Shown one piece after another: positions 16,764 through 24,903 of a stretch of DNA of 43,169 nucleotides. Position 1 is the stretch's first letter, and each line of letters begins with the position of its first letter. The translations under genes were made by a program, and so were the position numbers. The DNA comes from Candidatus Saccharimonadota bacterium (GTDB taxonomy: Bacteria > Patescibacteriota > Saccharimonadia > Saccharimonadales > SZUA-47), in contig JAGQMY010000005.1 of NCBI GenBank assembly GCA_020428465.1, forward strand, positions 1 through 43,169, in the 5' to 3' direction. Below the pieces are notes generated by a model that made no database searches, was not told the origin of the DNA, and saw only the letters and a program-made list of their open reading frames with translations.

Positions 16764-18278
16764 ATGGCGACGCTAAAAGATTTTAGAGATGAGAGATTAA
16801 GGAAATTATCCGACTTACGCGGGCTTGGCTTAAACCCATATCCTGCAAAGGCGAATAGAACACATAATTTATCTGAAATTGTAAATGAATTTTCTAGCCT
16901 AGAAAATTCTACTGTAACAGTAGTGGGTAGAATATTGACTATTAGGAAATTCGGTAAGCTTGCTTTTATAGTAATTCGCGACATGAGCGGACAAGCGCAG
17001 ATATTTATTCGTTCGGGTGAACCAAGTTCAGACGCAGACAGACAAAACAGTGAACTAATTATGCCCGACGAAATTCACCTATTAGATAGTGGAGATTTCA
17101 TTGAATGTACCGGTGAAGTTATCAAAACGCAGACAGGAGAAATATCAGTAAATTGTCGCAAACTACGGCTATTAACTAAATCCCTGCGTCCTATGCCAAG
17201 TTCTCAAGAAGGATTTACCGACAAGGAACAACGCCTACGAAGACGTTACGTCGATATGAATGTTAATCAAGATGTCCGAGATAGATTTACAAGGCGCAGT
17301 AAATTTTGGCAAGCAACCAGAGATTTCTTGAATAACAACGGCTTTCTAGAGATTAATATACCAGTTCTAGAGCACACAACCGGAGGTGCAGATGCAAATC
17401 CATTCGTAACACATATGGATGCACTGGATCAGGATTTTTATTTGCGTATCAGTCACGAATTACCGCTTAAAAGGTTAATAGGCGCAGGTTTCGAAAAAGT
17501 TTATGATATTGGCCCACGTTTTCGTAATGAAAATTATTCTGACGAACACTTACCTGAGCATATTGCGATGGAGTGGTATTGGGCATATGCTGATTGGCAA
17601 GATGGAATGCAGTTCATGGAAAACATGTACAAATACGTTCTAGAGCAAACATTCGGAAGACTTCAATTCAATATCAACGGCATGGATATAGATATGAGTG
17701 GGTCTTGGGAACGATGGGATTATGCAGAAGTTATCAAAAAACATTACGACATAGACGTCTTTAACTGTACTTTAGAAGAAGTTCAAAGCGCTCTCAAAGA
17801 GAATAAACTTGAAGTCGAAAAATCCGACAGCATACCTAGAGGTATAGATAAGTTATGGAAAAATGTACGTAAAGATGTAGTTGGACCTGTATGGCTAATA
17901 AATACACCAGCATTCATTTCTCCTCTAAGCAAAAGTGACGATAATAATCCGAATTTTGTGCAGAGATTCCAACCTGTAATAGCAGGCACTGAATTAGGTA
18001 ATGGTTTCTCAGAACTTAACGATCCTATAGACCAATTGAACAGATTTACTGAGCAACAAAAGATGCGCGATGCCGGTGACGAGGAGGCTATGATGTTAGA
18101 TATTGACTATGTGGAGATGCTTGAGTATGGAATGCCACCAGCATGTGGTTGGGGTTACAGTGAAAGAGTATTTTGGATTTTTGAAGGTGTAACTGCTCGT
18201 GAAGGTGTGCCTTTTCCTCAATTGCGTGCAGAAACCGACGAAGTAACAAAATCTATTTATCCAGATCTCAATCTGTAA
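16764..18278 (+). CDS. lysS: Lysyl-tRNA synthetase, class II
   Basis: 504 residues. The OB-fold anticodon-binding domain (about 50-140, VTVVGRILTIRKFGKLAFIVIRD) precedes the class II core: motif 1 RRSKFWQATRDFLNNNGFLE, ATP/Lys pocket GGADANPFVTH, motif 2 FRNENYSDEHLPEHIAMEW. The usual C-terminal motif 3 Arg appears in a divergent context (GWGYSERVFWIFEGV). Length is normal. It ends 2 bases before the stop of a convergent membrane-protein gene. A -10-like TAAACT (16749-16754) lies 9 nt before the ATG. Confidence 0.95.
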   Translation: MATLKDFRDERLRKLSDLRGLGLNPYPAKANRTHNLSEIVNEFSSLENSTVTVVGRILTIRKFGKLAFIVIRDMSGQAQIFIRSGEPSSDADRQNSELIMPDEIHLLDSGDFIECTGEVIKTQTGEISVNCRKLRLLTKSLRPMPSSQEGFTDKEQRLRRRYVDMNVNQDVRDRFTRRSKFWQATRDFLNNNGFLEINIPVLEHTTGGADANPFVTHMDALDQDFYLRISHELPLKRLIGAGFEKVYDIGPRFRNENYSDEHLPEHIAMEWYWAYADWQDGMQFMENMYKYVLEQTFGRLQFNINGMDIDMSGSWERWDYAEVIKKHYDIDVFNCTLEEVQSALKENKLEVEKSDSIPRGIDKLWKNVRKDVVGPVWLINTPAFISPLSKSDDNNPNFVQRFQPVIAGTELGNGFSELNDPIDQLNRFTEQQKMRDAGDEEAMMLDIDYVEMLEYGMPPACGWGYSERVFWIFEGVTAREGVPFPQLRAETDEVTKSIYPDLNL

Positions 18279-18280
18279 AT

Positions 18281-18877
18281 TTATTTAGAGTCTTCACGAA
18301 GACCAGCTAAGATCATTATTAGCCAGGCACATACAAAAAATGTACCAGAGTAAAGAATAATATTGCCCCAGAGTTGAATTCTATAACCTTCGTTAAAGTA
18401 ATCATTGAAATATTTAACGGCTGCCATAGAATATACTGCAGACGAAGTCGTTGCTATAGCAATCAGCGCATGACGGTTTTTAAGAGTAGCGACAACTAAC
18501 ATTGGTATCGCATACAAAATCGTTGAAGTACTAGCCATTCCGCGCTCCCAATAGGTTAAAAATCCAGTAAAAAGAACTAGTACGAGACTAAGAACGAAGG
18601 TGCTAAATGATCGACTTCTTTTGGGATAATGTGCACCCATATACCATGCTAATGTGTTAAAAAAAGTCAAAACTGTTAATATTGACCAGCGTTGTATTAC
18701 AGATTCTTTAGTTATTAAATTACCAGAATCAAATATTATTATTGATATCGCAAAAATTACTATAAAGAAATATATAGTCCTAGTTAGTCTTGTGATATGA
18801 ATATTAATATTGGTTTTTTGTTTTTTATGCATAAGCTTTTTATACATTATATTGCTAAATTTAGCAACAATTAACAA
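18281..18877 (-). CDS. Membrane protein of unknown function
   Basis: 198 residues with a TTG start at 18877. The start is decided by a strong AAAAAGGAG on the minus strand ending 7 nt before it; no ATG upstream competes. After a basic N-terminus (1-30) come about six hydrophobic segments (34-52, 66-82, 88-108, 115-130, 136-152, 168-192). The arrangement resembles sensory membrane modules at the front of histidine kinases (MASE-like), but no output domain follows. I assign no family. Single gene, convergent with lysS and divergent from the pilin operon. Confidence 0.7.
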   Translation of the reverse strand: MLIVAKFSNIMYKKLMHKKQKTNINIHITRLTRTIYFFIVIFAISIIIFDSGNLITKESVIQRWSILTVLTFFNTLAWYMGAHYPKRSRSFSTFVLSLVLVLFTGFLTYWERGMASTSTILYAIPMLVVATLKNRHALIAIATTSSAVYSMAAVKYFNDYFNEGYRIQLWGNIILYSGTFFVCAWLIMILAGLREDSK

Positions 18878-18930
18878 GAATTATCTCCTTTTTAAATATA
18901 CTTTTTCTGGTCTTCTTTAAGCTTAAGTAA

Positions 18931-18936
18931 TATACT
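18931..18936 (+). promoter_or_regulatory. -10 box of the minor pilin operon, leaderless type
   Basis: TATACT ends 6 nt before the ATG at 18943. The AAAAGG between them is too close to the ATG to act as a standard Shine-Dalgarno. Confidence 0.5.
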
Positions 18937-18942
18937 AAAAGG

Positions 18943-19374
18943 ATGAGCGTTAAGGAAGAAAACGGATTCAGTCTAGTTGAAATAATGCTTTCTATTGTTC
19001 TAGCTTCAGTAGCGCTGTATGTGGGCACCTTGTTATTAGCTCTCGGTAATCAAGTAAGTTCAAGGACAGAGGCATTACTGGCTGCAAATTCTGCAGCTTT
19101 TTCTAAAGTTCAGGAATACGAAAATAAATCTTTTGATAACATACCAATCGGAATCGACTCGAACGAATACGAAGTTGAAGATTTTTCTTCGACTTTACCA
19201 ACTATAACTGGTGGTTTCATTAAATCTGGAACTGCAAAAGTCTATACTCAATACGCAAACGAATATACCGCGTCACTAATAAAGATGACTGTAAAAATAG
19301 ACTTTAAATATGGCAACAGAGATAGGCTTATTGAATATGCTACATATATTCAACTAGGGGGTGTAGGTAGATGA
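18943..19374 (+). CDS. Type IV minor pilin, PilV/GspI-like
   Basis: 143 residues. The prepilin peptidase site is ENG|FSLVE with Gly8 before the cut and Glu at +5. A 20-residue hydrophobic helix (IMLSIVLASVALYVGTLLLA) follows, then a small C-terminal domain. The prepilin peptidase (not in the window) would remove the short leader and methylate Phe. It is first of three overlapping genes whose order corresponds to GspI-GspJ-GspK or PilV-PilW-PilX, the initiation complex that primes pilus assembly and caps the fibre. The stop overlaps the next start by 4 bases. Confidence 0.88.
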   Translation: MSVKEENGFSLVEIMLSIVLASVALYVGTLLLALGNQVSSRTEALLAANSAAFSKVQEYENKSFDNIPIGIDSNEYEVEDFSSTLPTITGGFIKSGTAKVYTQYANEYTASLIKMTVKIDFKYGNRDRLIEYATYIQLGGVGR

Positions 19375-20117
19375 AGCAGTCGATCAATTTTAAAATTAAT
19401 GCACTCAATGCAGGCTTTACTATTCTAGAAATACTAATAGCTTTACCTATTGCTTCTATGTTGTCGCTGGTTTTAGCTACAACTATGTTCAATCAATATG
19501 GTCAGCTGTTACAGAGTTCGGCGCACGCTCGACTCAGAATGGAGGGTGAAATTCTATTATTGTCTCTAGAAGACGAGCTTTTATTTGCTACTGACTTCGC
19601 GAATGGTATGTCTAGCGATCTTACAGACAATAACGCCCCCTCTGGTGGATGGACTTATAATACAGCGCCAACAGATACACTTATAGTATACGAAACAGCG
19701 CTGACTGCCGATAGACGTGACCCGAATAGGGACTTTGTCTATAAGAAGTCAGGAAACTGTAGTAGTTCATATAATATCGCTATAGATAATTTAATGTACT
19801 TTACGACAAAAAATTCTAACGATAACTACCGGAGTTTATTCAGAAGAACAATAGTACCGCAATATGCAACATGTGGAACTAATTATAAAACCCAAACTTG
19901 TCCGTCGAGCAATGTTGCGTCTCCGTGTCAGGGCACCGACTCATTGCTCTCGGATAAAGTAGTAGATTTTCAGATTGAGTATTACGATGAGAATAATGTA
20001 GCATTAACAAGTCCGGGGAACTCTGAATTAGTAAAACTAACATTGACTTTAGGAGAAAAAATATACGGCAAGGACGTTAATGTCGCAACAAATATAACAA
20101 TGAAGAAAGTTAACTGA
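19371..20117 (+). CDS. Type IV minor pilin, PilW/GspJ-like
   Basis: 248 residues. The class III signal is NAG|FTILE (Gly15, Phe16, Glu20), followed by a hydrophobic helix IALPIASMLSLVLATTMF. The C-terminal domain carries several Cys (SGNCSSS, YATCGTN, TQTCPSS, ASPCQGTD) likely to form disulfides outside the cell. Start ATG overlaps the previous stop (ATGA), and its last base is the first of the following gene. Size and position match PilW/GspJ. The function is inferred from the signal and the operon; the globular domain itself is not a family I recognise. Confidence 0.86.
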   Translation: MKQSINFKINALNAGFTILEILIALPIASMLSLVLATTMFNQYGQLLQSSAHARLRMEGEILLLSLEDELLFATDFANGMSSDLTDNNAPSGGWTYNTAPTDTLIVYETALTADRRDPNRDFVYKKSGNCSSSYNIAIDNLMYFTTKNSNDNYRSLFRRTIVPQYATCGTNYKTQTCPSSNVASPCQGTDSLLSDKVVDFQIEYYDENNVALTSPGNSELVKLTLTLGEKIYGKDVNVATNITMKKVN

Positions 20118-21868
20118 TGATAAAAATTAATAAACAAACAGGTTTTGCTATGCCGATGATCCTAACATTCATCATACTTTTATCGGTAGTAGGTATTGCA
20201 ATTGTCCAGAATGTAACACAAACAAATGGATCAGCAGTATTGCATTCACAAGTTCAAATTGCTCACATAGCAAGTAAGGCCGCAATTGACTATGCCGAAG
20301 AACAGTTTGAGCTAAACTCATCTTATAGTGGTACCCCTGAGCAAGATTTATTCGTTAATGATTTCTACAGAGCAACAATAGAAGTCGATGTTTTATATGA
20401 TCAGTCATCTACAGCTAAAAGGGTGCAGGGGATCGGCAGAGTTTACATACCCGAAACATCATCAAGTGCAAAAGTGGTTAGAGATATAAAGTCTACAATA
20501 ATAAGAAACGGTGAAGTTATAATAACAGCTGGTCAGGTAGATCCTGCAACCTATAACCCACTTCTTTGGTTAGACGCAAATGAGCCAGATAGTCTTTATA
20601 AAACAGTTGTTTCTCCGAACACACAGACGATTAATGCTTTAGCGGGTTCTGCTTATGGAGATGTAGTGGAGGAGAGAGGTTCGAATGCTTCAAGTAGTAA
20701 AGGCTCCTTACTATTTGGAGATTCTGACTTGGAAATGTCGTATGATGGTAATACAAAAGGTAACCAAACAATAGGATTGAGATTCAGATCAATACAAACA
20801 CCAAAGAATGCGGTAATACAAAATGCCTATATTCAATTTCAGGCCGATGAAACAAAAACAGCAGGAGTTGTGCAATTTGAAGTTTACGGTGTGGCATCTG
20901 ACGACCCAGGATCATGGAGCGGTAACTACGCAGTTGCAAACGCTACTAAAACATCAACCATATTAGACTGGCAACCTCCAAATTGGAACTCGGTTGGTTC
21001 GAATGGTGTGAATGAACGATTAGACGTAACGTCAATTGTACAAGAATTAGTGAATAGATCTGGTTGGAATCCTAATAATGCCATGGCGTTTGGAATAAAA
21101 TGGAAGACTGGAAGTGGGGTTCGTACAGCTGAAAGCGGTACCTCAAGTGGTGGTCCACAATTGTTCATTCAGTGGGATAGTGCATCAACTGCATCTCCAG
21201 CTGAATCTGACGGAGATAATGTTGTTGCTTGGTATGACAAATCAGGAAACAACAACGACGCACTATCTGCATACGGTACATCTCCAATCCTAAAAATTAA
21301 TCAAATTAACGGATTGAATGCAGTTAGGTTTTCATCTAACGGCAATCTTTTATCTAGCATTACAAGTAATACCGCAAGAGAACTTACCGTTTTCATGATT
21401 ATGGCGCCTAATACAAGTTCATCAACGGATGCCAGGTTTATAAGTGTGATGAGTTCAACTCAGAATTCAGACAACTCTTCAAGTGGAATAATTCCACTTA
21501 TGAAGAGTGGGTCTACAACAACACTCAAGCAATATTTTAATGGTTCTTCAGGTAGATCCCTTAGCTCGACAATTGACGGTAACTGGTCCGAAATTATGAG
21601 CAGAACAAGTTACTCAGATAATGAATGGCTAATAACTAACAGCACAAATCAGAGCTCAGGGAACAGCTTTAGCCCTAATTTTAATTTTGATCAAATTTAT
21701 ATAGGCGGAACAAGAAGTGGAAGTACTGGAGCATATTACGCAAACGCTGACATTGCCGAAATTATTATCTATGATAAAAAGCTAACATGTCTTGAGACTC
21801 AAGGTGTAGAGAATTATCTAGAAGCTAAATACGGATTGTCATACTCGGACAAATCACCGTGTAATTAA
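20117..21868 (+). CDS. PilX/GspK-like minor pilin with LamG-type domain interrupted by a second beta domain; probable tip adhesin
   Basis: 583 residues. The N-terminus QTG|FAMPMILTFIILLSVVGIAI is a prepilin signal with Gly9 and Phe10 but without Glu at +5, as in GspK, the subunit at the pseudopilus tip. A pilin-like part runs to about 140. A LamG/concanavalin-like domain begins at 147 (NPLLWLDANEPDSL) but resumes only at about 364 (DGDNVVAWYDKSGNNNDA) and runs to about 575. The 180-355 gap holds a separate beta domain (VEERGSN, SYDGNTKGNQTIGLRFRSI, LDVTSIVQELVNRSGW, GVRTAES) of a type found in secreted carbohydrate-active proteins. Such a domain on a tip subunit suggests carbohydrate or host-surface binding (inference). 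Confidence 0.82.
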   Translation: MIKINKQTGFAMPMILTFIILLSVVGIAIVQNVTQTNGSAVLHSQVQIAHIASKAAIDYAEEQFELNSSYSGTPEQDLFVNDFYRATIEVDVLYDQSSTAKRVQGIGRVYIPETSSSAKVVRDIKSTIIRNGEVIITAGQVDPATYNPLLWLDANEPDSLYKTVVSPNTQTINALAGSAYGDVVEERGSNASSSKGSLLFGDSDLEMSYDGNTKGNQTIGLRFRSIQTPKNAVIQNAYIQFQADETKTAGVVQFEVYGVASDDPGSWSGNYAVANATKTSTILDWQPPNWNSVGSNGVNERLDVTSIVQELVNRSGWNPNNAMAFGIKWKTGSGVRTAESGTSSGGPQLFIQWDSASTASPAESDGDNVVAWYDKSGNNNDALSAYGTSPILKINQINGLNAVRFSSNGNLLSSITSNTARELTVFMIMAPNTSSSTDARFISVMSSTQNSDNSSSGIIPLMKSGSTTTLKQYFNGSSGRSLSSTIDGNWSEIMSRTSYSDNEWLITNSTNQSSGNSFSPNFNFDQIYIGGTRSGSTGAYYANADIAEIIIYDKKLTCLETQGVENYLEAKYGLSYSDKSPCN

Positions 21869-21889
21869 TATAGACTTTATAGGTCAATA

Positions 21890-21898
21890 TGTTATATT
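21890..21898 (+). promoter_or_regulatory. Extended -10 promoter of the heliorhodopsin gene
   Basis: TGTTATATT (TG 21890-21891, TATATT 21893-21898) ends 7 nt before ATG 21906. This supports the upstream ATG, and therefore the lysine-rich tail, as part of the protein. Confidence 0.5.
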
Positions 21899-21905
21899 AA
21901 CTCAT

Positions 21906-22865
21906 ATGGCAACGACTAAGAAATCAACTACAACTAAATCAAAAACAGCAAAAAAATCATCAACTAAGAAGCAACCAACCAAGAAGTCTGTAGCTAGCGC
22001 ATCAGTAAAAGCGAGCTCAACTAAGGCTGTTGCGAAAAAAGCGAGTTCAGTTAAAACTTCAGTACCAAAGAAAAGTTCTAAAAAAGGCCCGATGAGCGTA
22101 ATGCAAAAACTAAATGTTTGGAACTGGGTTATGGCCGGTTTGCACACTGCACAGGGAATAGCCGTAATATTATTGAGCCAAAACAAACTATTTCCGGTCA
22201 CAACAAACTATCTCACGGTCGACACAATTAAAGATTTAAACGACGCCCCAACATTGGTTTCAGCAACGAGACATTTATTTGATGTAAGATTAGCTTATCT
22301 TGTAGCAGCATTCTTTTTCATGAGTGCGATTGCTCATTTAGTAATTGCGACAGTTTATCGTAAGCGTTACGAAAGCGATCTGAACAATGGCATAAATAAA
22401 GCTCGATGGTTTGAGTACGGTGTTAGTGCGAGCACTATGATGTTGGCTATATCAATGCTAGCAGGTGTATCAGATATATCAACATTAGTTCTAATATTTG
22501 GTTCAACTGCAGTCATGAACTTGATGGGATTGATGATGGAAGTTCATAATCAAACAACAAAGAAAACAGATTGGTTAAGTTTCATAATCGGTACCAAATC
22601 AGGATTATTGCCCTGGATAAGTGTTGGACTGTATCTATGGGGTGCAAATCAATATGGCGATGGTAAAATCCCGACATTTGTATATTGGATATACGGAAGT
22701 ATGTTCGTATTCTTCAGTAGTTTCGCTGTAAATATGTGGCTTCAGTACAAAAAGAAAGGCAAGTGGTCTAATTATCTATATGGCGAAAGAGCCTATATGA
22801 TTTTGAGCTTGGTTGCTAAATCATTGCTAGCTTGGCAAGTATTCGCTGGCACCCTCCGACTATAA
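21906..22865 (+). CDS. Heliorhodopsin with a lysine-rich N-terminal tail
   Basis: 319 residues. Residues 67-319 match heliorhodopsin over the whole length, including AGLHTAQG, ARWFEYGVSAS, GKWSNYLYGERAY and SLVAKSLLAWQVFAGTL. Aligned from memory with the reference protein 48C12, Lys305 is the retinal Schiff-base lysine (K241), Glu170 the counterion (E107), and His80 and His144 the conserved histidines (H23, H80). All are present, so a retinal-binding photoreceptor is expected. Heliorhodopsins are not proton pumps in the cases studied and are inverted, with the N-terminus in the cytoplasm. Residues 1-60 are an added tail with 19 Lys and no acidic residue, rich in Ser, Thr and Ala, resembling histone H1-type tails. 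No retinal synthesis gene is in the window. The gene stands alone, with its own promoter and a strong terminator. Confidence 0.93.
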   Translation: MATTKKSTTTKSKTAKKSSTKKQPTKKSVASASVKASSTKAVAKKASSVKTSVPKKSSKKGPMSVMQKLNVWNWVMAGLHTAQGIAVILLSQNKLFPVTTNYLTVDTIKDLNDAPTLVSATRHLFDVRLAYLVAAFFFMSAIAHLVIATVYRKRYESDLNNGINKARWFEYGVSASTMMLAISMLAGVSDISTLVLIFGSTAVMNLMGLMMEVHNQTTKKTDWLSFIIGTKSGLLPWISVGLYLWGANQYGDGKIPTFVYWIYGSMFVFFSSFAVNMWLQYKKKGKWSNYLYGERAYMILSLVAKSLLAWQVFAGTLRL

Positions 22866-22885
22866 CTCGATAAGCTATTAGCTTT

Positions 22886-22912
22886 AAACTCCCTCATCTG
22901 AGGGAGTTTTTT
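22886..22912 (+). terminator. Strong intrinsic terminator after the heliorhodopsin gene
   Basis: AAACTCCCTC (22886-22895) pairs perfectly with GAGGGAGTTT (22900-22909) around an ATCT loop, and the T-run continues to 22912. Ten base pairs with a T tract. Confidence 0.92.
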
Positions 22913-22920
22913 GATAGAAT
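22912..22920 (+). promoter_or_regulatory. Extended -10 promoter of the RlmD-like gene
   Basis: TGATAGAAT: TG at 22912-22913, TAGAAT at 22915-22920, ending 6 nt before the GTG at 22927. The box begins on the last base of the preceding terminator. Confidence 0.5.
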
Positions 22921-22926
22921 TAATTA

Positions 22927-24210
22927 GTGAGTAAAAAAAGTACACTTATACTAGATAATGTAAAAGTTGATAAATTAGTTCATGGTGGACAGGGAATAGC
23001 TGAAGCTCAGGATGGTCGTAAGATATTTCTATGGGGCGGGCTACCTGGTGAAATAGTTAATGTGCGTGTTACCAAGAAAAAACGGAGTTACTTTGAAGGT
23101 ATCGTAACAGACGTTATCAGTCGGTCTACGGACAGAATTGAGCCAGTAGAACCTGAGGTTTATTTATCGTCAAGCCCATGGCAAATAATGTCATTAAATG
23201 CCGAGAACAATGCAAAACAAGCAATATTAGAAGAAACATTTAGTCGTGAAGGTGTTGATATTTACAAATGGGGTAATTTTTCCTTTGCTGGTAACGAATA
23301 TGGATACCGAAACAAAGTAGAACTAGGCTTCTGGGGTGATGATAGGGGAGTTCATTACGCTAGTTATGTGCGAGGGACGCACGGTAAACAGATTATTACA
23401 CGTAATGCCCTTGCAAATGAATCGATTAATTCTGTTTTAGATGATTTTTTAAAGTCATTGAATACTTTCATATATAAAAACAAATATAGAGCAGGTGATT
23501 TTAAAACAGTTATAATTCGGTCGAATAAAAAGGGTGAAGTAGTGGCAGCATTATTTACTAAATTAGATGCTGACTTCAGTCAATTCATTAAACCAGCTAA
23601 CTTAAAAGGACTTATAATCTGTTACTCTAACCCAAAGAGTCCCGCTAGCGTAAGGACAAAAGACCTTTATATCAACGGTGATATAACTCTAACAGATACG
23701 TTAATGGGCACAAATATCACATATGACGTATTTTCGTTTTTTCAAGTAAATTTGCCAATATTTGAGCAGGTCTTAGGTAGAATTGATTACTTTTCTGGAG
23801 GAATACCGAAGATCGATATGTATTCAGGCGTGGGAGCTATAGGAATACCGATAGGTATGACCGACATTTTGGTAGAATCCGATGAAAACAATGTCAAAAT
23901 GGCTAAAATGAACGCGTCGAATCTACCGATAAAAGTAGTTCATGCGACTAGTGAATCTGCACTCGAGTACATTGATGATAAACACTGCGTTATAGTTGAT
24001 CCGCCGAGGGTGGGGCTTCATAAAGATTTAGCCAATAAGTTATTAGAAGTTTTACCACCACAAATTGCGTACTTAAGTTGCAATCCTAGCACACAGGCTA
24101 GGGATGTAGCCCTGCTTCAAGATAGGTACAAAATACGCGCAATTGAGGGATATAATTTCTTCCCTCGCACGCCACATATAGAAAGTCTGGTAGTATTAGA
24201 AAAGAAATGA
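22927..24210 (+). CDS. RlmD/TrmA-family RNA uracil-C5 methyltransferase without Fe-S cluster cysteines
   Basis: 427 residues from GTG 22927. An N-terminal TRAM RNA-binding domain (about 1-65, VDKLVHGGQGIA, GLPGEIVNVRVTKKKRSYFEG) is followed by the Rossmann SAM domain with FFQVNLPIFEQVL, DMYSGVGAIGIPI, DPPRVGL and the catalytic Cys385 in YLSCNPST. Relatives convert specific uridines in 23S rRNA or tRNA to 5-methyluridine. The region where RlmD has the 4Fe-4S cysteines reads YLSSSPWQIMSL (79-90), so the cluster is absent. The exact RNA target cannot be told from sequence. It overlaps rsmE by 4 bases. Confidence 0.9.
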   Translation: MSKKSTLILDNVKVDKLVHGGQGIAEAQDGRKIFLWGGLPGEIVNVRVTKKKRSYFEGIVTDVISRSTDRIEPVEPEVYLSSSPWQIMSLNAENNAKQAILEETFSREGVDIYKWGNFSFAGNEYGYRNKVELGFWGDDRGVHYASYVRGTHGKQIITRNALANESINSVLDDFLKSLNTFIYKNKYRAGDFKTVIIRSNKKGEVVAALFTKLDADFSQFIKPANLKGLIICYSNPKSPASVRTKDLYINGDITLTDTLMGTNITYDVFSFFQVNLPIFEQVLGRIDYFSGGIPKIDMYSGVGAIGIPIGMTDILVESDENNVKMAKMNASNLPIKVVHATSESALEYIDDKHCVIVDPPRVGLHKDLANKLLEVLPPQIAYLSCNPSTQARDVALLQDRYKIRAIEGYNFFPRTPHIESLVVLEKK

Positions 24211-24899
24211 AACTGCATAGATATTATTTACCTAATACAGATCTCACGCATGATTTTTGGATGGATGATGCAAAATTATTCCATCAATGGACAAGAGTCT
24301 TGCGATACGAGGTAGGCAGGGAGGTTGAGCTTTTCAATGACAAGCAAGAAGACAGGTTGTACAAAATAACTAAAATCGGGAACAACGCCGTACATCTGGA
24401 ATTGATAACACAGCTAGAACCTGTCGAACCTGAAAAAGAAATGTATCTATGTTTTGCCTTGCTTAAGAAAGACAAAGTGGAATGGGTATTACAGAAGGGC
24501 ACCGAACTAGGTGTACGACATTTTGTACCAATGTTAACCGATCGGACAGAGAAAACAGGTTTTGATATAGAGCGTGCAGAGAAGATCGTGATCGAAGCAA
24601 GCGAACAGTGTGGACGATCTGACATCCCGAGAGTCCGCGAACCGCTTAAATTACAAACAATTATTGAGGAACTTAAGGAAAAATCTGAATTATTTGTAGC
24701 TGAGCAAGGCTCGCCTCATTTATCTTTTATTAATTCACAATCCTCAAAACCGCGCGCAGTTTTGATAGGCCCCGAAGGTGGTTGGTCCGATAATGAAAAA
24801 ATGTTTTTCGAAGAAAATAAACTAGAATTCATAACACTAAGCAAATTTACTCTACGAGCTGAAACCGCCTGCATTGTCGCGTCTTCGTTGCTACAATGA
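24207..24899 (+). CDS. rsmE: 16S rRNA m3U1498 methyltransferase RsmE
   Basis: A 230-residue SPOUT-class methyltransferase. The N-terminal PUA-like part (HRYYLPN, HQWTRVLRYEVGREVELFND) and the C-terminal knot with LIGPEGGWSDNE and LSKFTLRAETACIVASSLL are characteristic. It methylates N3 of U1498 in the decoding region of 16S rRNA. Start ATG overlaps the stop of the preceding methyltransferase gene (ATGA), so two RNA methyltransferases are translated as a pair. Length is close to the usual 240. Confidence 0.94.
   Translation: MKLHRYYLPNTDLTHDFWMDDAKLFHQWTRVLRYEVGREVELFNDKQEDRLYKITKIGNNAVHLELITQLEPVEPEKEMYLCFALLKKDKVEWVLQKGTELGVRHFVPMLTDRTEKTGFDIERAEKIVIEASEQCGRSDIPRVREPLKLQTIIEELKEKSELFVAEQGSPHLSFINSQSSKPRAVLIGPEGGWSDNEKMFFEENKLEFITLSKFTLRAETACIVASSLLQ
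24889..24897 (+). promoter_or_regulatory. Extended -10 promoter, leaderless type, inside the end of rsmE
   Basis: TGCTACAAT (TG 24889-24890, TACAAT 24892-24897) ends 6 nt before ATG 24904 and overlaps the last codons of rsmE. Confidence 0.5.
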
Positions 24900-24903
24900 A
24901 TGT

